DNA of 14,695 bases from an uncultured Bacillota bacterium (GCA_947383065.1 CANDCB010000002.1:1-14695), one strand, 5' to 3'. Positions 1 to 8,167 are shown, numbered from the stretch's first letter. The notes: generated by a model from the sequence alone, not told the origin. Translations and numbers: made by a program.

Positions 1-250
1 TTAATTCATTTATATCTAATTCAGGAAAATCTTCTAATATTTTTGGAATAACAACACTATCCAAACTAGAAACAGACTTCGGTATATTCTGCAAATCAAG
101 CTCTTGCCTTTTAAAACCCTCAATAATATTAGAACTCCCAAAAACTTTTTGAGAAAAATCTTCAATCTTATTTTTAAGATAAATATAGCTAAAAATAAAC
201 ACTATAATAATTAATAGAATTAAAATTAAAATTATTATTAATGGAATCAT
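1..250 (-). CDS. N-terminal part of a membrane-anchored protein (runs off the left edge)
   Basis: Reading from the ATG at 248-250 towards base 1 gives 83 uninterrupted codons. Residues 2-24 are almost all Ile, Leu, Val and Phe and form one membrane anchor. A soluble part follows with the phrases FGSSNIIEG, NIPKSVSSLDS and ILEDFPELD. I associate the pattern 'PKSVS ... P.I..DFPEF' after one membrane helix with a widespread Bacillota protein type that sometimes carries a Tim44-like domain, but that domain would lie outside the window, so this is only a suggestion. A purine-rich ribosome site (GAGAGTG) precedes the ATG, and an extended -10 element lies at 268-276. The gene is divergent from the sortase gene; the two start codons are about 110 bases apart. 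Confidence 0.7.
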   Translation of the reverse strand, partial: MIPLIIILILILLIIIVFIFSYIYLKNKIEDFSQKVFGSSNIIEGFKRQELDLQNIPKSVSSLDSVVIPKILEDFPELDINEL

Positions 251-267
251 AAAATCACTCTCTTACT

Positions 268-276
268 AGTATAACA
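268..276 (-). promoter_or_regulatory. Extended -10 promoter for the membrane-anchored protein gene
   Basis: The minus strand reads TGTTATACT: a TGn extension followed by TATACT, 17 bases upstream of the ATG at 250. No good -35 box is visible, which is usual for extended -10 promoters. It faces away from the sortase promoter. Confidence 0.5.
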
Positions 277-322
277 TGTTTTTTTTAATTATTTAAATTT
301 TATAAATTATTTTTAATAATTG

Positions 323-331
323 TGTTATAAT
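323..331 (+). promoter_or_regulatory. Extended -10 promoter for the sortase gene
   Basis: The plus strand reads TGTTATAAT, that is TGn plus a consensus -10 box, 28 bases before the ATG at 360. No convincing -35 box is seen at the expected distance. The ribosome site AGAGAGGTG lies at 343-351. Confidence 0.55.
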
Positions 332-359
332 TAAAATATGATAGAGAGGTGTTTTTCTT

Positions 360-1946
360 ATGAATAACAAAAAAAGCCAAATCCAAGATGAAGAAGTTCA
401 TATAAAACAAATAAACCCTCGTAAAAAACTTTCTGACATTGAAAAAACAGCTATCTTACAATTTAAACTAGAAAATCAAACAGATAGTATTAAAGAATTA
501 AGTAAAACTAAACAATTTAAATTATTAAATTCAAAAAAGAAATCTAAAAAAACAACTAATCAAGAAATTATTAAAGATAATGATTTAATGCCTAAGAAAA
601 AAGTCAGTCTTACAGATACTATAAAAATAAAAATAAGTGACTTAAGAGCTGCTATTGAAGAAAAAAACATCGAATTACCAGCTTTAAAACAAAAAAAATC
701 TTTATATGATACTGTTATCATAAAACTAGATAACATAATTAATAGTAATAATTCTTTAAAAACATATCGTTCAAAAAAAGTTATGAAGGTTGAAGAAACA
801 AATAAATCAAATAAAAAACATTTATTTAAACCTCGTGATATAACAAAAATGAAACACTTTAAACTTAATATTAATAGTGAAGAATTTGGAAGACAACTCT
901 ATAATCTAAATAAAATAGCTTTAACGAATTTGAGTAAAAAACGTCCAGAAGCTGTTCGTAAATATAGTACAATAAATAAACTTAAACAAATTGAAAAAGT
1001 TCAAATTAGCAAAGACAACTATTTAAAATATCAAAAAAAGCTAAATGAATTTGCCATTAATAAACTATATTATAAATTTGCTCCTAAAGAAACCAAAAAA
1101 TATAAAATTTATAAACTAAGTGTTATAGCATCTTCCTTAGCAATTCTTTTAACTAGCTTAGTTATAGTTCACTGGTTTTTACAAGGAGTTTCAATAAATA
1201 GCTTAAGCCACTCCATTTTAGAAGAAGCCGAAATCAAAAAAATAGATGGGGGCTCAATATTTAATATGAATAATCCAACTAAAAATGAAGAACCAATAAT
1301 TAACAATAATGATAACCAGAATAATCCTGAACAAGAAAAAGATATGTATTGGCGTTACTTAAATACTCCTCTATCATCTGTCGATTTTACTAATTTAAAA
1401 AAACAAAACAAAGATACTATAGGATGGCTTATTGTTAATAATACAAATGTTAATTACCCTGTTGTTCAAACAACTAATAATGATTATTACCTAGAACATG
1501 CCTTTGATGGTTCAAAAAATTATGCTGGTTGGGTCTATGCCGACTTTAGAAACGACTTTAATCATTTCAATAAAAATACTGTTATCTATGCTCACGGCCG
1601 CAAAGATAAAGTCATGTTCGGCTCACTCCTTGATACTTTAAATCCTAAATGGTATAAAGATAAAGATAATCAAATTATACAATTTTCCACACTAAAATAT
1701 AATACCATGTGGCAAATTATCTCCATTTATAAAGTAAAAGCTGAATCTTATTATATTACAACAGACTTTAGTAGCAACGAATCATTCTTAAATTTTGCTA
1801 AAAACATGAAAAAACGTAGCATATATAATTTTGGAGTCGATGTAAATGAAGATGATAAAATATTAACACTTTCAACATGTTATAACGATACTGGAACTCG
1901 ATTAGTTGTCCAAGCCAAGCTAGTTAAAATTCAAGAAAGATTATAA
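360..1946 (+). CDS. srtB: Class B sortase with long basic N-terminal extension
   Basis: A membrane-bound transpeptidase that would cleave a C-terminal sorting signal on secreted proteins and join them to the cell wall or to pilin subunits. The catalytic domain covers about residues 340-525. It shows GWLIVNNT and YPVVQ near its start, the catalytic His412 in YAHGR, Cys507 in TLSTC and Arg514 in TGTRLVVQ. These motifs and the spacing fit class B. One membrane helix lies at about 249-272. The first 248 residues are Lys-, Asn- and Ile-rich, lack a signal peptide and should be cytoplasmic, whereas most class B sortases have only a short N-terminal tail. The start is an ATG with AGAGAGGTG eight bases upstream. 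No sorting-signal substrate is encoded in the window. The gene appears monocistronic, with its own promoter and a terminator at 1946-1971. Confidence 0.9.
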   Translation: MNNKKSQIQDEEVHIKQINPRKKLSDIEKTAILQFKLENQTDSIKELSKTKQFKLLNSKKKSKKTTNQEIIKDNDLMPKKKVSLTDTIKIKISDLRAAIEEKNIELPALKQKKSLYDTVIIKLDNIINSNNSLKTYRSKKVMKVEETNKSNKKHLFKPRDITKMKHFKLNINSEEFGRQLYNLNKIALTNLSKKRPEAVRKYSTINKLKQIEKVQISKDNYLKYQKKLNEFAINKLYYKFAPKETKKYKIYKLSVIASSLAILLTSLVIVHWFLQGVSINSLSHSILEEAEIKKIDGGSIFNMNNPTKNEEPIINNNDNQNNPEQEKDMYWRYLNTPLSSVDFTNLKKQNKDTIGWLIVNNTNVNYPVVQTTNNDYYLEHAFDGSKNYAGWVYADFRNDFNHFNKNTVIYAHGRKDKVMFGSLLDTLNPKWYKDKDNQIIQFSTLKYNTMWQIISIYKVKAESYYITTDFSSNESFLNFAKNMKKRSIYNFGVDVNEDDKILTLSTCYNDTGTRLVVQAKLVKIQERL

Positions 1947-1971
1947 AATAGGATTAAAATCCTATTTTTTT
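1946..1971 (+). terminator. Rho-independent terminator after the sortase gene
   Basis: A perfect 9-bp stem, AAATAGGAT with ATCCTATTT, a TAAA loop and a run of seven T from 1965. It starts on the last base of the sortase stop codon. Confidence 0.85.
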
Positions 1972-2036
1972 ATATTATCTTTTTATAATTAAGTTTAAAT
2001 TAGTAAATTTTGGTAATAATATAATTGGTGAATAAT

Positions 2037-3410
2037 ATGTATGAAAAACTAAAAAAAGATTTTAACGAAAACAAAGATTTAAAACATAAAATTATAAATA
2101 ATGTTCATGTTGTTTATTTAGAAAGCATTTGTAGTAGTGACGCTATAAATGAATATATATTACAAAATCTAACTATTGGTAAAGACTATTACTTTTTAAG
2201 AAATATCGTTAGTGGACCAAATGTTATATATGTTAAAGATTATGATTCTATAAAAGATTATTTAATGGGCGGCTTTGCTTTAGTTTATAACGAAGAAGAT
2301 ATTTTAGTATGTGAGTGTAAAGCCAATCTCTTTAGATCTGTTTCTATTCCGAGTTCTGAACCATCTGTAAATGGTCCAAAAGATTCCTTTAATGAAAATA
2401 TTCAAATGAACTTAGGTCTTATTAGAAGAAGAATTAGAACAGACAAACTAGTAACTCTTGATTATACAATCGGACGTAAAACCAAAACACAAGTTTCTGT
2501 CTTATATATAAGCGATATTGCTAAAAAGAAACATATTAATCTAATAAAGAAAAACTTAAAGAATATTGATATAGATAGTTTAATTGATATTGAAATGTTA
2601 CCTAGTTTTATCATCAAAGAAAAAACACCATTACCTACCGTATTAAAAACCGAACGTCCTGATAAAGTATGTTCATCTTTATTAGAAGGAAAAATTGTCC
2701 TTATAGCTGATAATTCACCATATGCTCTTATAATGCCAGCTTTCTTTGCCGACTTTATAAATCCTCAAGGAGATTTATATGTTAAAGCTATTAACGTTAA
2801 CTTTTTAAAAATACTAAGGCTTATTTGTCTTTTTATTACATTACTTTTACCAGCTCTATATATTTCAACTATCAATTACAATCCTGAAACAATTCCACTT
2901 AATTTACTCCTATCATTTCAATCAGCCAGAAGTGGAGTACCATTCCCTTCTGCTTTTGAATCCATGTTTATGATTTTAACTTGTTCAATATTAAGAGAAA
3001 GTGATATAAGATTCCCTTCAACCTATGGTAGTTCTATATCAATTTTAGGAGCTTTAGTTTTAGGAGAAGCAGCTGTTGCTGCAAATGTAGCTAGTCCTAT
3101 CATGATTATTATAATTGCCATTACGTTTATAACAAGCTTAATATTTAATAATGGTGATATTATAGATGGACTTAGAATATACAGAATACTTTTATTAATC
3201 ATAGCTTCTATTTTAGGCTTATATGGACTAATTATTGGTGTATTTTTAGTCTTAATTCATATGTCATCAATGAAAACACTTGATGAACCATATCTTTATC
3301 CTATCACTCCTCTTGATAATGTATATTTATTTAAAACACTTTTTAAAAAAGGTAAAGATACAAAAAGAAGTAAAGTTCTATCTGATAATGTAAATAAGGT
3401 GAAAAAATGA
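2037..3410 (+). CDS. GerA-family spore germinant receptor A subunit
   Basis: Subunit A of a spore inner-membrane nutrient germinant receptor, in the GerAA/GerKA family. The 457 residues are close to family length. The hydrophilic N-terminal domain contains the family block SEPSVNGPKDSFNEN and LIRRRIRTD at about 107-136. The membrane part begins near residue 255 and shows SGVPFPSAFES, ESDIRFPSTYG, a long hydrophobic pair at about 335-370 and a further one at about 380-410. A basic tail follows. I chose the ATG at 2037 because GGTGA at 2027-2031 is a well-placed ribosome site; the in-frame TTG at 2025 would use part of it as coding sequence. The gene overlaps the next one by four bases (ATGA), so translation is probably coupled. 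I see no clear forespore sigma-G promoter in front. Confidence 0.92.
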   Translation: MYEKLKKDFNENKDLKHKIINNVHVVYLESICSSDAINEYILQNLTIGKDYYFLRNIVSGPNVIYVKDYDSIKDYLMGGFALVYNEEDILVCECKANLFRSVSIPSSEPSVNGPKDSFNENIQMNLGLIRRRIRTDKLVTLDYTIGRKTKTQVSVLYISDIAKKKHINLIKKNLKNIDIDSLIDIEMLPSFIIKEKTPLPTVLKTERPDKVCSSLLEGKIVLIADNSPYALIMPAFFADFINPQGDLYVKAINVNFLKILRLICLFITLLLPALYISTINYNPETIPLNLLLSFQSARSGVPFPSAFESMFMILTCSILRESDIRFPSTYGSSISILGALVLGEAAVAANVASPIMIIIIAITFITSLIFNNGDIIDGLRIYRILLLIIASILGLYGLIIGVFLVLIHMSSMKTLDEPYLYPITPLDNVYLFKTLFKKGKDTKRSKVLSDNVNKVKK

Positions 3411-4429
3411 AAAAGATATTATTATTAGTAATATGTTTACTTTTTACAACAGGCTGTTATGACTATCATGAACTAACAGATATGAATATTGTAAATGGTA
3501 TTGGAATTAACTATAAAGATGATGAATATGTAGTCAATTTAGAAATGGTAACTAGCTCAAAATCTGATCAAAGTAATAGTATAAAAACAAATATTATTTC
3601 CGCCAGCGATAAAGAATTTGCTGACGCCATAAATAAAGCCACAAACAATTCTGGAAAAAAAGCTTATTTTAAACATGTTGATTTAATTATAATTAGTGAA
3701 GAATTAGCCAAAAAAGGTATCGAAGATGTTGTAGACTATATGCTAAGAGATGTTAGTATGAGCTCCAATTTTTTTACTGTTATAGCTGAAGACCCTGAAG
3801 AAATTTTAAATACTGAATTAGATAATGACTCTATCAGCAACTTAATAATTGATACCATAAGATATAATGTTGACTCTGTTCAACTAGATAATATTGATTT
3901 AATCGCCAGTAACATTCTAAATGAAAAAAAAGACATAGCATTACCTTATATCGTTTTAGATGATGATAATATCAAGATTGAAGAAATCGCCTATTTCAAA
4001 AAAACAAAAATGTTAGATAAAATAGATAGTAAAATTTATAACTTTTTAATGCTAAAAAGTAATAATTTAGACTTTGATAATGATGGCAACATAATTAATG
4101 TTTTTAAAAAAAGTATTAAATATGACATAACAAAAGAAAAAATTATCATAAATATTAAAGGAATGGGAAAAGTAAAAAAAGTAAACCCAAGCCTAGATTT
4201 AGAAAAAAAAGACAGTTATAAAATTATAGAAGATTTAATTAATGAAACAATTTATAATGAAACAATAGATTTTTTAAAAGAAACTTTAGATAATGAAGCA
4301 GATTTAATTGGTTTTAAAGACTTATATTATAAATTTTATATGAAAGAAAAAGATAATATCCCATATGAGATAAATGTTGATATTAATGTAAATAGAAATG
4401 GAGCTATCTATGAAGCAATACATGATTAA
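3407..4429 (+). CDS. GerC-family spore germination lipoprotein
   Basis: Subunit C of the germinant receptor, a lipoprotein anchored on the outer face of the spore inner membrane. A lipoprotein signal peptide covers residues 1-16: KK, a run of Leu, Ile and Val, then the lipobox TTGC with Cys17 as the predicted acylated residue. The mature start, CYDYHELTDMNIVNGIGI, is typical of GerC ('CWD..El.....v.giGiD'). The 340 residues are slightly short for the family. The ribosome site AAGGTG sits inside the end of the A-subunit gene and the start overlaps it by four bases. Its own 3' end overlaps the B-subunit start by 20 bases. The order A-C-B is that of gerK-type operons. Confidence 0.9.
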   Translation: MKKILLLVICLLFTTGCYDYHELTDMNIVNGIGINYKDDEYVVNLEMVTSSKSDQSNSIKTNIISASDKEFADAINKATNNSGKKAYFKHVDLIIISEELAKKGIEDVVDYMLRDVSMSSNFFTVIAEDPEEILNTELDNDSISNLIIDTIRYNVDSVQLDNIDLIASNILNEKKDIALPYIVLDDDNIKIEEIAYFKKTKMLDKIDSKIYNFLMLKSNNLDFDNDGNIINVFKKSIKYDITKEKIIINIKGMGKVKKVNPSLDLEKKDSYKIIEDLINETIYNETIDFLKETLDNEADLIGFKDLYYKFYMKEKDNIPYEINVDINVNRNGAIYEAIHD

Positions 4430-5384
4430 TAAAAGGCAGTATTTCATTTTAAGTTTCTTTTTAACTCGCTACTTATTTTTAGGTGTTGGTTTCAGTGTTT
4501 TAGTTGGTTTGAGTAAAAACAGTCTTTTACTTGCCTCTTTTCTAGGTATGCTTCTTGGTTACTTTCTACTATATCATATATATAAAAAAGGTAGTATAAA
4601 AAAACCTTTAGTTGTTATTATAAGTTTATGTACTTTACTTACAGGTATCTTAGCCATAACTACTTTAACAGGAACTTTCCTCTTATTTGATACCCCTACT
4701 TTATTTATAATGAGTGCTTTTATTATCGTCTTAATATATGGTTCAACTAAAGAACTTAAAGTAACGTCAAGAGTTAGTGAAATATTCTTTTCTTTCTCTA
4801 TTCCAATTATTATATTCGGCTGCTCAGCCTTAATGACACTAGTTAATCTATACAACTTATTACCAATATTTAATGCTAGTTTTTGGAATTTTTTTAAAGG
4901 AATCATCGCCTTTGCTGCCATGTCTTTGTTACCTAATCTCATGCTTATAAATTACAAAGATAATTTAAAATTTAAAGATGTTAGCTCAGGCTATATATTA
5001 GGATCTTTATTAACAATACTAGTAATATTTTTTATTCTAGGTATATATGGTTCAGAATTTGCTAGTATCGTAAGATTCCCCGAATATTTAATTTTAAATA
5101 AAATAAATATCTTCAATTATATAAGTAATGTAGAAAATATATTAGTTATGGAATGGGTATTTAATTTAATTATCGGTGGCCTTATATGTATTAAAATCCT
5201 TATAGAAAATTTAAACATAAAATTATTTGCTACAGTTATAATTTTTATTTGCCTAGGAACAGAATTCCTCTTAATTAGAAATTATGTCAATGTACTTTAT
5301 TACAAAAGATACTTTTATTGTTTAGCATTTATATTATGCCTGCTATCAGCCATTGGAAAGAAAAAAGAAAATCAATCAAATTAA
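4410..5384 (+). CDS. GerB-family germinant receptor permease-like subunit
   Basis: Subunit B of the germinant receptor, an integral membrane protein of the GerAB/amino-acid permease superfamily that is thought to bind the germinant. The 324 residues contain about ten hydrophobic segments joined by short polar loops and end in a charged tail (KKKENQSN). The N-terminal QYFILSFFLTRYLFLGVGF and the following helix match the usual start of this family. An in-frame ATG at 4398 exists, but GGAG at 4400-4403 is well placed for the ATG at 4410 and lies downstream of 4398, so I use 4410. The gene ends inside the left arm of a bidirectional terminator. Confidence 0.88.
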   Translation: MKQYMINKRQYFILSFFLTRYLFLGVGFSVLVGLSKNSLLLASFLGMLLGYFLLYHIYKKGSIKKPLVVIISLCTLLTGILAITTLTGTFLLFDTPTLFIMSAFIIVLIYGSTKELKVTSRVSEIFFSFSIPIIIFGCSALMTLVNLYNLLPIFNASFWNFFKGIIAFAAMSLLPNLMLINYKDNLKFKDVSSGYILGSLLTILVIFFILGIYGSEFASIVRFPEYLILNKINIFNYISNVENILVMEWVFNLIIGGLICIKILIENLNIKLFATVIIFICLGTEFLLIRNYVNVLYYKRYFYCLAFILCLLSAIGKKKENQSN

Positions 5385-5412
5385 AAGATTCTAAAACTAT
5401 TTAGAATCTTTT
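5383..5412. terminator. Bidirectional terminator between the ger operon and der
   Basis: A perfect 13-bp inverted repeat, AAAAGATTCTAAA and TTTAGAATCTTTT, with an ACTA loop. T-rich sequence flanks it on both strands. It lies between two convergent genes whose stop codons are 29 bases apart, and serves both. Confidence 0.88.
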
Positions 5413-5413
5413 A

Positions 5414-6739
5414 TTATTCAGAGACTTCATCTTTACTACCCCTATTTTTAAATTGTAAAATTATAGGAGTCCCTGTAAAATCAAAATTATTTCTAATCGT
5501 ATTCTCTAAATATCTTTCATAGCTAAAATGAACAAGTCCCTTATTATTACATCTAAAAGTAATTTTAGGCGGACATATCCCTGTTTGACTTGTAAAATAA
5601 ATCTTCAATTTTTTCCCTTTATAACTAGGTGGTTCATGTAATTTTGTTGCATCATTAATTACATTGTTCAAAAGAGATGTTTTTACTTCACGATGATTAT
5701 TTTCATAAGCACTAATTATCTCTGGCATTAAAGTATGTAAACGTTTTTTTGTTAAAGCTGACAAGAAAACTATTTTTGCATAAGTCATAAACTGAAATTC
5801 ATTTTTTAAAAGAAGTTTCCATTCTTTTATAGCTTGATCTTTATCCAAAATAGTATCCCATTTATTTACTACAAGAACTAATCCTTTCCCCGCCTCAATA
5901 GCATAGCTTGCTATATGTTTATCATGTTCAATTATTCCTTTTTCTGCATCAATAACCAAGACACAAACATCAGATCTATCAATAGCTTTTAAACTTCGTA
6001 ATAAACTATATTTCTCTACTGATTCATAAATTCGTCCAGCTTTACGCATTCCTGCTGTATCTATTACAATATAGTCTTCATTATTATAGCGAAATTTAGT
6101 ATCTGTTGAATCACGAGTTGTTCCTGCTATATCTGAAACAATCGCTCTATTTTCATTAAGAAGGGCATTTACTAAACTACTTTTTCCTACATTTGGTCGA
6201 CCGATAACACAAAACTTCAAAGTATTATCATTTTGTTCTTCTAAAACTGTAAAATCTCTCGTTATTTCATCTAAAAGCTCCGAAAAGCCCAAGCTATGAA
6301 GGGCTGAAACAGGAATAACATATTCAAAACCTAATTCATAATAATAATAAATTCTATCCTCTTGCATCTTTATATTATCAAGTTTATTTAAAGCTACAAT
6401 AACTTTTTTATTAGTCTTCATTAACATATCTCTAATATGTAAATCATTACTAGTTAAATCTTCTCGACCATCTAAAACAAAAACAATAACATCAGATTCT
6501 TCAATTGCAATTTCAGCTTGTAATTTAATATCTTTATTAAAGTCTCCTTCTCCTAAATCAATTCCTCCAGTATCAATAAGTAAAAAAGTTTTATCTTGAT
6601 ATACAACATCTCCATAAATACGATCTCTTGTAACTCCTGGTGTATCTAAAATAATTGATTTTTGCTCTCTAATTAATTTATTAAAAATCGTACTTTTACC
6701 TACATTAGGTCTTCCAATTAAACATACCGTTTTTTTCAT
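5414..6739 (-). CDS. der: Ribosome biogenesis GTPase Der (EngA)
   Basis: A double-GTPase that assists maturation of the 50S ribosomal subunit; normally essential. The 441 residues match family length. GTPase domain 1 has GRPNVGKS at 9-16, TPGVTRD at 33-39, DTGG at 56-59 and NKLD at 118-121. Domain 2 has GRPNVGKS at 180-187, GTTRD at 206-210, DTAG at 227-230 and NKWD at 292-295. A KH-like C-terminal domain from about 355 contains KLKIYFTSQTG and FTGTPI. All signature motifs are intact. The start is an ATG preceded by GGAGGGG. An extended -10 promoter lies at 6763-6771. It is the last gene of the minus-strand run and lies 95 bases downstream of ysxC. Confidence 0.97.
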   Translation of the reverse strand: MKKTVCLIGRPNVGKSTIFNKLIREQKSIILDTPGVTRDRIYGDVVYQDKTFLLIDTGGIDLGEGDFNKDIKLQAEIAIEESDVIVFVLDGREDLTSNDLHIRDMLMKTNKKVIVALNKLDNIKMQEDRIYYYYELGFEYVIPVSALHSLGFSELLDEITRDFTVLEEQNDNTLKFCVIGRPNVGKSSLVNALLNENRAIVSDIAGTTRDSTDTKFRYNNEDYIVIDTAGMRKAGRIYESVEKYSLLRSLKAIDRSDVCVLVIDAEKGIIEHDKHIASYAIEAGKGLVLVVNKWDTILDKDQAIKEWKLLLKNEFQFMTYAKIVFLSALTKKRLHTLMPEIISAYENNHREVKTSLLNNVINDATKLHEPPSYKGKKLKIYFTSQTGICPPKITFRCNNKGLVHFSYERYLENTIRNNFDFTGTPIILQFKNRGSKDEVSE

Positions 6740-6762
6740 TACAACCCCTCCATTTCATGCTT

Positions 6763-6791
6763 ATTTTAGCATATTTTTTATTTTTAGTAAA
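6763..6791 (-). promoter_or_regulatory. Promoter for der
   Basis: On the minus strand TTTACT (6786-6791) is followed after 17 bases by TAAAAT (6763-6768), with a TGC extension (6769-6771) just before it. It lies 24 bases upstream of the der ATG. Confidence 0.55.
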
Positions 6792-6834
6792 ATAGATTAA
6801 ATAAATCATACTTTATTAGTACAAAATAAAAAAA

Positions 6835-7425
6835 TTACTTACAACCTAAGCAACTTTCTATTATTGAATATATTTCTTCTTTACCTTTTTTAGTCACTGC
6901 TGAAAATTTAACAATATTATCATTATCTTTTAAAGGAAATGCCTCATTTAAATTTTTATCACATTTATTTTGTTCCTTTTGTCCTACTTTATCACACTTA
7001 GTAGCAACTATTGTAACATCTAAGTTATATTATTTCATAAAGTTATACATAAGTAAATCATCTTCAGTTGGTTTATGTCGATAATCTACCAAAAGAAAAA
7101 CTCTTTTTAAATTCTTACGATTAATTAAATATTCTTCTATCATTAAACCAAATTTTTTTTGCGTCTCCTTGTTAACTTGAGCATAACCATATCCTGGAAC
7201 ATCAACTAAATAAAAATCATCATTCACTAAGTAAAAATTCAAAGTTTGAGTTTTACCAGGTGTAGCACTAGTTCGCGCTAAATTCTTTCGTATAGTAATC
7301 GTATTAATAAAAGAACTTTTACCAACATTACTTCGACCAACTAATAAGAACTCTAATCTTTTATCTTCAGGATACTGACTTGTTCTAACTGCCATATTCT
7401 TTAGTTCAACAGATTCAATCTTCAT
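6835..7425 (-). pseudogene. ysxC: YsxC/EngB ribosome biogenesis GTPase interrupted by an in-frame stop
   Basis: A GTPase needed for 50S subunit assembly. From the ATG at 7423-7425 (ribosome site GGGTGA) the frame gives 131 residues with [23 protein letters not shown] and LLVDYRH, then a TAA at 7030-7032. The same frame stays open after this stop for 64 codons. It encodes the rest of the family: VTIVATKCDK (the G4 motif), KFSAVTKKG (the G5 motif) and the final helix, ending at TAA 6835-6837. Counting the stop as one residue, the product would be 196 residues, the normal length. In relatives this position lies in 'FLKYYGIPV' and is commonly Tyr or His, so one change from TAT or TAC would make the stop. 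The tail has no ATG for re-initiation. A GTG at 7437 is a less likely start. A consensus error or a real recent nonsense mutation are both possible. Confidence 0.9.
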
Positions 7426-7446
7426 ATATTCACCCACATGTTTTTA

Positions 7447-7475
7447 ATTATAAACTAATTTATCTAATAATGCAA
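7447..7475 (-). promoter_or_regulatory. Promoter for ysxC
   Basis: On the minus strand TTGCAT (7470-7475), a 17-base spacer and TATAAT (7447-7452), 22 bases upstream of the ysxC ATG. The -10 box is consensus; the -35 box matches in three of six bases. Confidence 0.5.
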
Positions 7476-7522
7476 ATAAGCTATTTATATAAAAGCAATA
7501 TAAAACTATTAAAAGTTTCAAA

Positions 7523-7846
7523 TCATTCTTCAATATTTTGTGAATCATAAAATAAATTTAAAGAATTAGTAATCTTGTCAGTTAATTCATCCAGATTTTG
7601 ATTAGAACTATTTATATAATTCATTATTCCATCACATTCAGTCACATAACTATCAGATATCATCTTTATAATCTCATCATACTTGAGAACCAAGCCAGAT
7701 ATAATTTGTCCTAAAGAAGAATCTTTAGGAGCTATTACTTTAACTAAATTATTTAATCTCAAACGTATTTCCTTATATTGTGTAATTAATAAACTAGAAT
7801 ACTTTTTTAAATTTTTAGTATGCATTTCTATCTTTTCTAAATCCAT
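7523..7846 (-). CDS. Small helical protein of unknown function (107 aa)
   Basis: I do not recognise a family. The protein has no signal peptide or membrane segment. It is rich in Leu, Ile, Lys, Asn and Ser and reads as two long helices with a break near residue 42-45 (APKDSS), that is, a helical hairpin. Size and shape recall WXG100/ESAT-6-like proteins, but there is no WxG at the turn and no YxxxD/E near the C-terminus. The ATG at 7844-7846 has AAAGGAAG eight bases upstream, so I prefer it to the in-frame ATG at 7870, which overlaps the previous gene. The gene starts 13 bases after the neighbouring small gene and is surely co-transcribed with it. It ends in TGA, which shows that UGA is a stop codon here. 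Confidence 0.7.
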   Translation of the reverse strand: MDLEKIEMHTKNLKKYSSLLITQYKEIRLRLNNLVKVIAPKDSSLGQIISGLVLKYDEIIKMISDSYVTECDGIMNYINSSNQNLDELTDKITNSLNLFYDSQNIEE

Positions 7847-7859
7847 ATTTTTTCTTCCT

Positions 7860-8111
7860 TTACATCTCATTATTTATAATACTTTTTATTTCATTACAAA
7901 CATTTATTGTGTCTTCTTGTAATCTACATATTCTTTTATTAAAATTCTTTAAACTATCACACTTTTCCTGTCCAAAATAAACTTCTTGAAACAATTCTTT
8001 TAAATTATTACTAGAGACTTCTAAATCTGATAAAATATCATTATTCATTTCTTTATAAATAGCCAAAATTTCTTCCATTATTCTTTCTTTTTCTTCATCC
8101 GTAAATTGCAT
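7860..8111 (-). CDS. Small helical protein of unknown function (83 aa)
   Basis: No family recognised. The 83 residues begin MQFTDEEKERIMEEIL and are acidic and strongly helical, with two Cys (in EKCDSL and INVCNE) and one in RICRL. No signal peptide or membrane helix is visible. The start is the ATG at 8109-8111, seven bases after AAGGAG. The longer in-frame ATG at 8150 has no ribosome site and overlaps the -10 box of the promoter at 8139-8167, so I reject it. The gene is first in a two-gene unit with the 107-residue protein. Its size and likely hairpin shape resemble the other three small proteins of this block, although I see no obvious sequence repeat between them. Confidence 0.7.
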   Translation of the reverse strand: MQFTDEEKERIMEEILAIYKEMNNDILSDLEVSSNNLKELFQEVYFGQEKCDSLKNFNKRICRLQEDTINVCNEIKSIINNEM

Positions 8112-8138
8112 AATATTGCTCCTTATCTCATTAAATAA

Positions 8139-8167
8139 ATTATATAACATTGTAATTTATACAACAA
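8139..8167 (-). promoter_or_regulatory. Promoter for the 83-aa/107-aa gene pair
   Basis: On the minus strand TTGTTG (8162-8167), a 17-base spacer and TATAAT (8139-8144), 27 bases upstream of the ATG at 8111. A second possible extended -10, TGCTATAAT, lies further upstream at 8197-8205. A promoter is expected here because a terminator at 8233-8263 ends the gene before. Confidence 0.5.

Noticed and set aside
4574..4942. Open frame antisense to the GerB-type gene
   Set aside because: It lies wholly inside a well-supported membrane-protein gene on the other strand, has no ribosome site and no recognisable motif.
7030..7032. Reassigned TAA codon as the explanation for the ysxC stop
   Set aside because: TAA ends most genes in the window at the expected family lengths (der, ffh, tmk, ylxM), so it is a normal stop here.
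7683..7922. Plus-strand open frame across the two small helical genes
   Set aside because: It spans the junction of two minus-strand genes that have good ribosome sites; it has none itself.
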